DNA of 9,202 nt from an uncultured Bacteroidales bacterium (lineage in GTDB: Bacteria > Bacteroidota > Bacteroidia > Bacteroidales > Muribaculaceae). Numbering within the stretch: the first letter of the stretch is position 1; each line of letters opens with the position of its first letter. Below are positions 1-6,027 of this stretch, piece by piece. The stretch is from NCBI GenBank assembly GCA_947177325.1, contig CAMWUH010000065.1, positions 1-9,202 on the forward strand, in the 5' to 3' direction. Position numbers and translations under genes: made by a program. Under the pieces are notes generated by a model, which was not told the origin of the DNA, ran no database searches, and worked only from the letters and a program-made list of their open reading frames with translations.

Positions 1-228
1 AACTATTTTTCAAAAAATATGCTCTGCAACATAAAAATCTCCTCCAATCACCTCCTACTCATTATTATATGTATATACCACAATTAATAATACGACAAAG
101 GGACAGACGCCTACTGAGGATAAATAGTTTTATTCATAGACTTAAACGATTTATAAGACTCATTAAGATTAATAGGATTAAGGGAGGCGTGTGGCATATA
201 ATTTGGTTGAATTTGATAAATTCGGGCG
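1..228. other. AT-rich non-coding left edge
   Basis: I see no credible gene here. The stretch is very rich in A and T and all frames are quickly closed. On the minus strand there is a perfect Shine-Dalgarno-like AGGAGGTGAT (complement of 47-56) followed by a second GGAGGAG and an ATG at 32-30, but that frame stops after nine codons inside the window. It could be a leader of a divergent gene beyond the left edge, or chance. The absence of plus-strand coding suggests the dnaE unit starts afresh at the promoter just downstream. Confidence 0.4.
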
Positions 229-260
229 TTTGGTAATTTGAATAAAAATGAGTACTTTTG
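229..260 (+). promoter_or_regulatory. Bacteroidetes-type promoter of dnaE
   Basis: TTTG at 229-232 and TACTTTTG at 253-260 are separated by exactly 20 bases. This matches the primary sigma factor consensus known from Bacteroides (-33 TTTG, 19-21 bases, -7 TAnnTTTG) at every defined position. Transcription would start near 265, giving dnaE a 5' leader of about 115 bases. It is the best match I found in the window, and it points toward the first plus-strand gene. Confidence 0.75.
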
Positions 261-270
261 TGTAAGCAAT

Positions 271-286
271 CATTGGAACGCCAATG
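271..286 (+). promoter_or_regulatory. Hairpin at the 5' end of the dnaE leader
   Basis: CATTGG (271-276) and CCAATG (281-286) form a perfect 6-base-pair stem around the four-base loop AACG. It would sit within about ten bases of the predicted transcription start, where such hairpins can protect an mRNA from 5'-end decay. The pairing is seen in the sequence; the role is inferred. Confidence 0.4.
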
Positions 287-332
287 TACCACAACAATAC
301 CAACGAAATACATCACTTATTAAGAACAACTT

Positions 333-354
333 AAGAACTTCGCAGAAGTTTTTT
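333..354 (+). terminator. Terminator-like hairpin inside the dnaE leader
   Basis: AAGAACTTC (333-341) pairs with GAAGTTTTT (345-353) around a three-base GCA loop. The G/C-containing core is AACTTC/GAAGTT, one outer pair is G-U, and the helix runs into a T-rich tail ending at 354. The shape is that of a weak intrinsic terminator, only 25 bases before the dnaE start codon. It could act as an attenuator of dnaE transcription or end a short leader RNA. It could also be a harmless hairpin, since the stem is A/T-rich and the T-tract is partly used in pairing. Confidence 0.35.
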
Positions 355-379
355 ATCCACTCGAACCAATTCTTTACAA

Positions 380-3300
380 ATGTCTGATTCCGGAAAATTC
401 GTGCATTTGCATGTGCACTCTCAATATTCAATACTTGATGGGCAAGCATCAATCAACGCTTTAGTAGACAAGGCTATGGCTGATGGAATGCCCGGCATAG
501 CGTTAACCGACCATGGCAATATGTTTGGCATAAAAGAATTTTTCAATTATGTCAAAAAGAAAAATGGCAAGACAAAGGATGCAATTAAATCTCTAAAAAA
601 AGAGATTGCTGAATTAGAAGCCAATAACGACACTACCGGAGCTCTTGAAGACAAACGTAATGAATTGGCAAAAGTCGAGCAGAAGATTTTCAAGCCTATC
701 TTCGGATGCGAGATGTATGTTGCTAATAAAACGTTGCACGAACATACCGACAAGCGCGACACCGGGCGGCATCTGGTGGTCTTAGCCAAGAATTTAAAAG
801 GTTATAAGAACTTAATCAAGTTAGTCTCTACGGCTTGGACTCAGGGTTTTTATTCACATCCACGCACCGACAAACAAGAACTTGAGAAGCACGCCGAAGG
901 ACTTATTGTGTGCTCAGCATGTTTAGGTGGCGAAATTCCTCGGTTAATTCAAACCGGAGAGATAGAAGAAGCTGAAAAGAGCATACTTTGGTTTAAGCGC
1001 GTGTTTGGTGATGACTACTATTTGGAGCTTCAACGCCACAAAGCCACAGTGCAACGGGCTAACCACGATGTTTATCCAATTCAGGAACAAGTCAATCCTG
1101 TGTTGATAGATTTTGCGAGGAAGCATAACATCAAGCTGGTCGCTACCAACGATGTACATTTCGTAAATGAAGATGATGCTGAGGCTCATGAACGATTGAT
1201 TTGTGTTTCAACCGGCAAAAAGCTCTCTGACGAGGGGCGTATGCTCTACTCCAAACAGGAGTGGATGAAAACTACTGCCGAGATGAGTTCCCTGTTCAGT
1301 GATATTCCCGAGGCAATTACCAATACCACTGAGGTACTTGAAAAGGTGGAGTTTTACGACATTGACCACGGCCCAATCATGCCTTTCTTTGAAATTCCAA
1401 AAGAATTTGGCACCGAGGAGGAATATCGCCAACGTCTTACTCACGAAGATTTATTCAACGAGTTTACACGCGACGAAAACGGCAATATAGTCCTTTCACA
1501 AGAAGCGGCGGAAGCAAAAATAGAAAAGCTCGGGGGCTATGACAAGTTATATCGCATTAAATTTGAAGCCGACTACCTCAAAGAGCTCGCGATGGCAGGG
1601 GCACACCGCCGTTATGGCGAAAATCTAACACCCGAATTAGAGGAGCGATTGAAATTCGAGCTGCACATAATGAAAACTATGGGTTTCCCCGGTTACTTCT
1701 TAATTGTGCAAGACTTTATCAATGCGGCGCGTCACAAGCTTGATGTCAGCGTTGGTCCGGGTCGTGGGTCTGCAGCAGGCTCGGCTGTAGCATATTGTCT
1801 GGGAATAACACAAATCGACCCGGTGAAATATGACTTGCTGTTTGAACGTTTTTTAAATCCCGACCGTATTTCGCTCCCTGATATTGATATCGATTTCGAT
1901 GATGACGGTCGAATAAAGGTACTCAACTACGTTACTCAGAAATACGGGGAGGAGAAAGTGGCTCATATCATCACCTACGGTACGATGGCCGCAAAATCGG
2001 CTATTAAAGATGTTGCCCGCGTAGAGGATTTGCCCCTTGCCGAAAGTGACCGTCTGACCAAGTTGATACCGAAACACATGCCGGAGAAAAACGGAAAGGA
2101 ATTGCCTGCAACGGTTGCCAACTGCCTGGAATACCTGCCCGAATTCAAAGCCGAAATGGATAGTTACAATCCATTGATCAGAGAAACACTGCAATATGCC
2201 AACCAACTGGAAGGCAACGTAAGGAATACCGGAGTTCATGCTTGCGGTGTAATTATTTGTCGTGATGATATAACCGATTGGGTACCGGTATCAACCGCCG
2301 TTGATAAACTCGAAGGTAAGTTGCTCGTTACGCAATATGAAGGTCGTGTTATTGAGGAAACCGGCTTAATCAAAATGGACTTCCTGGGGCTAAAAACATT
2401 GTCGATCATCAAAGATGCCGTAGAAAACATCAAGCTTTCAAGAGGAATCACAATTGACATTGACAACGCTCCGATCGACGATGAGAAAACCTATAAACTG
2501 TATTGCGACGGTAAAACCACCGGCACTTTCCAGTTTGAATCGCCCGGCATGCAGAAATATCTGCGAGAACTGCAACCCTCAACGTTTGAGGATCTGATAG
2601 CCATGAATGCCCTCTACCGCCCGGGGCCCATGGATTATATACCCGACTTCATCGCGCGAAAGCATGGTCGCTCGCCCATCACATACGATATTCCTGTAAT
2701 GGAAAAATATTTGAAGGACACCTATGGTGTGACAGTTTACCAAGAACAGGTGATGTTATTGTCGCGCCTGCTTGCCAACTTTACTCGTGGCGAGAGCGAT
2801 ACTTTGCGTAAAGCGATGGGTAAGAAGCTCATCGCAAAAATGAACGAACTGAAAGGAAAATTCCTCGAAGGCGGACAGGCTAACGGTCATGATCCGAAAG
2901 TTCTTGAAAAGATATGGGCTGACTGGGAGAAATTTGCGTCTTACGCCTTTAACAAATCTCACGCCACTTGTTATAGCTGGGTAGCCTATCAAACAGCCTA
3001 TCTCAAGGCCAACTATCCTGCCGAATATATGGCAGCCGTGTTGTCGCGTAACCGCAATGATATAGCCAAACTTGCGGTGTTTATGGATGAATGTAAGTCG
3101 CTCGGCATCCCGGTTAAGGGACCCGATGTTAACGAAAGTTTCGGCGACTTTGGTGTGAATGCTCAAGGCGATATTCGTTTTGGCATAGCTGCAATCAAAG
3201 GCGTCGGTGAAAATGTCGCGCATGACATCATCAAAGCCCGCAAAGAAGGTGGAGCCTTTAAATCAATTTACGATTTCGTAGAGCGAGTCCCATTAAGCTC

Positions 3301-4177
3301 GCTCAACCGGCGCACGTTTGAGTCGCTTGCAATGGCAGGAGCATTTGATTGCTTTACCGAGATAAAGCGTGAAGATTTCTTTGAAAAGAACAATCGGGAT
3401 GAGTTGCTGTCCGAGCAGCTGTTAAAGTATGGTCAGCTCTTTCAGCAAGCCCAAAACAGCAAAGTGGAATCACTCTTCGGCGATGATCTTGAGATGAACA
3501 CTGCCGGGAGGCCAACAATTAAAGCAGCCGAGCCATGGGCTAACGTTGTACGACTTGAAAAAGAGCGTGAATTAGTCGGTATGTTTTTATCGGCACATCC
3601 GCTTGACCCATACACCATTGAAGTAAAATATGGTTGTTCGACAACTATCGCCGATTTTGCATCTCAAAAAAACATTGTTGAAGATGAAGAAATAACGTTT
3701 GCCGGAATGGTAACGGCCTACGAACAGAAAATAGCTAAGAGCGGCAACCCTTACGGCCGATTAAAGATTGAAGATTTTGCCGGATCGACCGAAGTGATGC
3801 TTTTCGGAAAAGACTTCATAACTTTCGGCAACTTTGGTCAAGTCGGCACACCGGTCTACGTCATCGGAAAGTATGCTCGAAATCGTGCAGGTGAGCTTAA
3901 ATTTCAACTTCAGCAAATCAAATTACTCGAAGAGGTAAAAGGCACATTAATCCACGGAATCACAATCAAACTCCATCCGGCCGACATAAATCAAGCCTTC
4001 ACCGATATATTTTCGGAACTAATCGGCGGAAATCAGCCCGGAGTTAACCTCAATTTCAAAGTATATGACTCTGAAGCAAATCGCTCTGTCACGCTGACTA
4101 CCCCCAATCGTTTGCCCCTGACAAAAGACCTCTTGGGTAAACTCGACACAATGGAGCTCGAATATGAATTTAACTAA
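380..4177 (+). CDS. dnaE: DNA polymerase III subunit alpha (DnaE)
   Basis: This is the 1265-residue catalytic subunit of the replicative DNA polymerase, which copies chromosomal DNA within the PolIII holoenzyme. An N-terminal PHP domain (about 7-270) opens with HLHVHSQYS and contains TDHGN (D44, H45), E111, H131, ACLGG (C181) and NDVH (D258, H260). A lysine/glutamate-rich insertion, probably helical, lies at about 56-105. The C-family polymerase core follows, with GPGRGSAAGS near 460-468 and the catalytic aspartates in PDIDIDF (D501, D503) and MDFLGLKTL (D667). A helix-hairpin-helix region begins near 934. SLFG (1031-1034) resembles the beta-clamp binding site, and an OB fold lies near 1100-1180. 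It is about 100 residues longer than the E. coli protein, as is usual in Bacteroidetes. The ATG at 380 fits, because the PHP motif starts at residue 9. No frameshift or missing key residue is seen. Confidence 0.98.
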   Translation: MSDSGKFVHLHVHSQYSILDGQASINALVDKAMADGMPGIALTDHGNMFGIKEFFNYVKKKNGKTKDAIKSLKKEIAELEANNDTTGALEDKRNELAKVEQKIFKPIFGCEMYVANKTLHEHTDKRDTGRHLVVLAKNLKGYKNLIKLVSTAWTQGFYSHPRTDKQELEKHAEGLIVCSACLGGEIPRLIQTGEIEEAEKSILWFKRVFGDDYYLELQRHKATVQRANHDVYPIQEQVNPVLIDFARKHNIKLVATNDVHFVNEDDAEAHERLICVSTGKKLSDEGRMLYSKQEWMKTTAEMSSLFSDIPEAITNTTEVLEKVEFYDIDHGPIMPFFEIPKEFGTEEEYRQRLTHEDLFNEFTRDENGNIVLSQEAAEAKIEKLGGYDKLYRIKFEADYLKELAMAGAHRRYGENLTPELEERLKFELHIMKTMGFPGYFLIVQDFINAARHKLDVSVGPGRGSAAGSAVAYCLGITQIDPVKYDLLFERFLNPDRISLPDIDIDFDDDGRIKVLNYVTQKYGEEKVAHIITYGTMAAKSAIKDVARVEDLPLAESDRLTKLIPKHMPEKNGKELPATVANCLEYLPEFKAEMDSYNPLIRETLQYANQLEGNVRNTGVHACGVIICRDDITDWVPVSTAVDKLEGKLLVTQYEGRVIEETGLIKMDFLGLKTLSIIKDAVENIKLSRGITIDIDNAPIDDEKTYKLYCDGKTTGTFQFESPGMQKYLRELQPSTFEDLIAMNALYRPGPMDYIPDFIARKHGRSPITYDIPVMEKYLKDTYGVTVYQEQVMLLSRLLANFTRGESDTLRKAMGKKLIAKMNELKGKFLEGGQANGHDPKVLEKIWADWEKFASYAFNKSHATCYSWVAYQTAYLKANYPAEYMAAVLSRNRNDIAKLAVFMDECKSLGIPVKGPDVNESFGDFGVNAQGDIRFGIAAIKGVGENVAHDIIKARKEGGAFKSIYDFVERVPLSSLNRRTFESLAMAGAFDCFTEIKREDFFEKNNRDELLSEQLLKYGQLFQQAQNSKVESLFGDDLEMNTAGRPTIKAAEPWANVVRLEKERELVGMFLSAHPLDPYTIEVKYGCSTTIADFASQKNIVEDEEITFAGMVTAYEQKIAKSGNPYGRLKIEDFAGSTEVMLFGKDFITFGNFGQVGTPVYVIGKYARNRAGELKFQLQQIKLLEEVKGTLIHGITIKLHPADINQAFTDIFSELIGGNQPGVNLNFKVYDSEANRSVTLTTPNRLPLTKDLLGKLDTMELEYEFN

Positions 4178-4207
4178 CACAAAATAATAATTTAATCTAA
4201 AGAAACA

Positions 4208-4531
4208 ATGGCTTTTACATTTACTGATGAAAACGTTGAGGAAATCATTGCTACCGGCCAACCTGTAGTTATCGATTTCTGGGCAACATGGTGTGGTCCA
4301 TGCATCGCTATGGCCCCGACTATTGACGAACTTGCCGCCGAATACGAAGGCAAAGCAGTGATAGGAAAATACAATGTAGAGGAAGAATCGGATTTCGCCG
4401 GGAAAAACCGCATTATGGCTCTTCCCACAATCCTGTTCTACAAAAACGGCGAGAAAACCACAATACGTCTTGCCGGCTCTCAGACTAAAGAAAACCTGAA
4501 AGCAAAGATCGAAGAACTGATCGCGCTATAA
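4208..4531 (+). CDS. trxA: Thioredoxin
   Basis: A 107-residue single-domain thioredoxin, a cytoplasmic dithiol-disulfide oxidoreductase that keeps protein cysteines reduced. The active site is WCGPC (W28 to C32, catalytic C29 and C32) in the context DFWATWCGPC, with the buried aspartate D23. The cis-proline loop is ALPT (P73), followed by the usual FYKNGE strand and a C-terminal helix. There is no signal peptide, so it is cytoplasmic. The gene lies 30 bases after dnaE with no terminator or good promoter between them, so co-transcription is likely. The dnaE-trxA order is, from memory, common in Bacteroidales. The length is normal for the family. Confidence 0.96.
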   Translation: MAFTFTDENVEEIIATGQPVVIDFWATWCGPCIAMAPTIDELAAEYEGKAVIGKYNVEEESDFAGKNRIMALPTILFYKNGEKTTIRLAGSQTKENLKAKIEELIAL

Positions 4532-4604
4532 TCAAAAAACTTATCTACCTGTCCCCTCTTTGACCGTAATGATCATTGAGGGGATTAGTGTCTATTTGAG
4601 AGCT

Positions 4605-5324
4605 ATGCAACAAGTGTTAGTGATACCCGATGTTCACGGGCGGAAATTCTGGAAAGATGCCGTAGGGCAATACCCCGAACTCGACACGATATTTCTCGGT
4701 GATTACCACGACCCCTATTCAGCTGAAGGGATATCTCGGGCAGAGTCTCTGCAAAATTTAAAGGAGTTGCTCGCCTATACGAATGAACATCCAAACTGTC
4801 AGCTACTCCTTGGCAATCACGACTTACACTATCTGTGCAGCTTCGGCGAAGATTGTCGCTACGACTACGAGAATGAGTTTGAGATCAGAAATCTGCTTCT
4901 CGACAATATCGGGAGAATGTCAGTAGCAACGAAACGGAGTATCAATGGAAATTGCGTGGTCTTCACTCATGCGCCGATATTAAAGGAATGGGTTGAGCAG
5001 GCCGGGATCAATGACAAAATCAAGGAATTAATCGCCATGCTCAACGATGCAGTCAAAAGCTTGCCAACCGATCCCCATGAAATTGAACAATTGCTTGGCT
5101 ACATATCGCCCTATCGAGGCGGCAACTGCGCTTATGGGTCACCGGTATGGGCCGATATAAGAGAAATCAATGGCAGTAATTTAATTGACACGGCAGATTA
5201 TTTTGTTTTTGGTCACACCCAGATGACCGCCTCGGTCATAAACGCCCGCTGGGCATGCCTCGACTGCCGCCACGCCTTCATAATCGACGACCAGCTTAAT
5301 GTCGATCAGTTAATACTTAAGTAG
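4605..5324 (+). CDS. Calcineurin-like metallophosphoesterase
   Basis: A 239-residue protein with the full metal-binding signature of the calcineurin-like phosphoesterase fold: PDVHG (D9, H11), GDYHD (D33), GNHD (N71, H72), THAP (H122) and FGHT (H204). These residues hold two divalent metals that hydrolyse a phosphoester. The substrate cannot be read from the sequence; protein phosphatase or dinucleotide polyphosphate hydrolase activity would be typical for the fold. The chosen ATG at 4605 puts the first metal motif at residue 9, as usual. In-frame starts upstream (ATG at 4569, TTG at 4560) would add 12-15 residues with no family counterpart. It follows trxA by 73 bases on the same strand and probably belongs to the dnaE transcription unit, ended by the hairpin at 5551. 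Confidence 0.9.
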   Translation: MQQVLVIPDVHGRKFWKDAVGQYPELDTIFLGDYHDPYSAEGISRAESLQNLKELLAYTNEHPNCQLLLGNHDLHYLCSFGEDCRYDYENEFEIRNLLLDNIGRMSVATKRSINGNCVVFTHAPILKEWVEQAGINDKIKELIAMLNDAVKSLPTDPHEIEQLLGYISPYRGGNCAYGSPVWADIREINGSNLIDTADYFVFGHTQMTASVINARWACLDCRHAFIIDDQLNVDQLILK

Positions 5325-5550
5325 CCTATATTGCTATATCTCAATAGTAATTTTATAATATAACTCAACCTTCTGTTCAAACTGCATGATCCACAGCAAC
5401 CAACAATACCTTTTTGAGACCGCAATCAGCTCCGCACGTGCGATGAAACCGACCTAACATATATCTAAGCCATCGGAAACTATTGAATGTTTAAAGTATA
5501 ATTTAAAATTAACGAGCAATATTTTGGCCGACTCCCACACAATTTTTACA
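5325..5550. other. Intergenic stretch with a possible minus-strand gene remnant
   Basis: No plus-strand gene is visible. On the minus strand a frame stays open for 39 codons (5453 down to the TAG at 5334-5336) and reads like protein, for instance ELIAVSKRYC and MQFEQKVELYY, but it has no start codon near its beginning and follows an in-frame TAG. It may be the decayed 3' end of a gene or chance. The part from 5458 to 5530 is AT-rich with nothing recognisable. Confidence 0.35.
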
Positions 5551-5578
5551 TCCGAGTTCAAATTCTCGGATTTTTTTT
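5551..5578 (+). terminator. Rho-independent terminator of the dnaE-trxA-phosphoesterase unit
   Basis: TCCGAG (5551-5556) and CTCGGA (5565-5570) form a perfect stem around an eight-base loop, with one further A-T pair outside. Eight uninterrupted T residues follow (5571-5578). This is a textbook intrinsic terminator for plus-strand transcripts. It ends the unit 227 bases after the phosphoesterase stop and separates it from the helicase locus. Confidence 0.82.
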
Positions 5579-5588
5579 ATTAACTTTG
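5557..5588 (+). promoter_or_regulatory. Promoter-like element for the helicase locus
   Basis: TAACTTTG at 5581-5588 matches the Bacteroides -7 consensus TAnnTTTG perfectly. At the right distance upstream (20 bases) there is only TTCA (5557-5560), half a match to TTTG. The element overlaps the tail of the terminator, so a new transcript would start near 5594 just where the previous one ends. The next genes on this strand are the small ORFs and the helicase, which fits a promoter role. The weak -33 box keeps confidence moderate. Confidence 0.5.
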
Positions 5589-5589
5589 T

Positions 5590-5780
5590 ACAGGACACCA
5601 ACCTGCTGGATAAGAAACCTGTCAGCCGAAAGATACGAACATGGATAACACGTAGAGGGCTTGTATTGTTGACCCTTCTAAATATATAATAGTAGCCCTC
5701 AACAGTTCATGTCTTTATTTAGAATATATATCCCGACTTATGGGATTATTTTTCAAAGAAATATTATAGGGTCAAAGGAG
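5590..5780 (+). promoter_or_regulatory. Structured leader RNA with competing helices
   Basis: No long ORF is present, but several complementary segments are. ACAGG (5590-5594) pairs with CCTGT (5618-5622). GAGGGCT (5655-5661) pairs with AGCCCTC (5694-5700). TGTTGA (5667-5672) pairs with TCAACA (5699-5704), sharing two bases with the previous helix. TTGACCCT (5669-5676) pairs with AGGGTCAA (5768-5775), next to the start of the first small ORF. A local bulged hairpin TAGAGGG/CCCTTCTA (5653-5680) excludes some of these. A weak ATCCC/GGGAT hairpin with a T-rich tail lies at 5730-5753. It may be a regulatory leader or a small RNA; it matches no class I can name. The pairings are visible, but short helices arise by chance at this length. 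Confidence 0.35.
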
Positions 5781-5923
5781 TTATGGCAACGCTGCTGCGC
5801 TTTCGTAAATCTAGCCTAAGGTCTCGACCAAAAGGCTTCAATCGCTAACTTATTATGGACGAATACGAAGATTTAGACACCTACAACAGCGACCCGGTAC
5901 ATGACGGCTGGGTTGACTTCGAC
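5777..5923 (+). repeat. Direct repeat flanking the helicase, copy 1
   Basis: This segment matches 8703-8879 in two ungapped blocks. Block one starts at GGAGTT (5777) and includes the identical GCGCTTTCGT (5797-5806); its offset to copy 2 is 2926. Block two starts near TCAATCGCTAACT (5838) and includes an identical 18-base run at 5889-5906; its offset is 2956. Copy 2 has 30 extra bases between the blocks, a multiple of three. Matching falls away after about 5912. The repeat spans a short basic ORF and the start of the acidic ORF. Confidence 0.8.
5783..5848 (+). CDS. Possible 21-residue basic peptide (repeat copy 1)
   Basis: An ATG frame of 21 residues with seven lysine or arginine residues and no acidic residue. 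It begins MATLLRFRKS and ends GFNR, and its stop lies six bases before the next ATG. The same frame recurs after the helicase, again ending in NR and stopping six bases before an acidic ORF, with a length difference of exactly ten codons. That favours coding, but AAAGGAG is only two bases from the ATG, too close for a normal Shine-Dalgarno site. The frame also stays open for 20 codons upstream without an ATG. I do not recognise the peptide. It may instead be a non-coding repeat. Confidence 0.3.
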   Translation: MATLLRFRKSSLRSRPKGFNR

Positions 5924-6010
5924 TATAACGAGAACACGGGCGAGTTGTCGGATCTCTTTGACAAAACCGACCCCGACCAATATATCGACGATTTAAACGA
6001 TTGGGACTAA
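5855..6010 (+). CDS. 51-residue highly acidic protein, unknown function
   Basis: Fifteen aspartates and four glutamates in 51 residues, against a single lysine and no arginine, with tryptophans at 19 and 50. It begins MDEYEDLDTYN and ends with a second acidic stretch DDLNDWD. I recognise no domain; such a charge could suit DNA mimicry, an antitoxin-like partner or a basic-protein binder, all speculative. A truncated relative lies after the helicase (8811-8882). Between the two copies most changes in the shared block are silent third-position changes, which supports translation. It ends 17 bases before the helicase ATG, so the two are probably co-transcribed. The ATG at 5855 is chosen because both copies share the same preceding bases and start at the same point. 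Confidence 0.65.
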   Translation: MDEYEDLDTYNSDPVHDGWVDFDYNENTGELSDLFDKTDPDQYIDDLNDWD

Positions 6011-6027
6011 AGTTGAAATTATATAGA

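Noticed and set aside
3..56. Minus-strand small gene with a perfect Shine-Dalgarno sequence
   Set aside because: The frame from the ATG at 32 stops after nine codons, and Bacteroidetes rarely depend on such sites. I cannot support a gene.
4559..4598. Promoter for the phosphoesterase (TTTG at 4559, TCTATTTG at 4591)
   Set aside because: The spacing is 28 bases, well outside 19-21, the -7 box has a mismatch, and the start would fall on the start codon.
5521..5575. tRNA-like 3' part (GACTCCCAC and a T-arm-like GAGTTCAAATTCTC)
   Set aside because: The T-loop has one base too many, no acceptor stem can be formed, and the stem is followed by eight T residues. A terminator explains it better.
6001..6027. 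Helicase start at the TTG overlapping the acidic ORF
   Set aside because: The ATG at 6028 lies just after the acidic gene's stop and begins a natural N-terminus. The TTG would add nine residues read from within the other gene.
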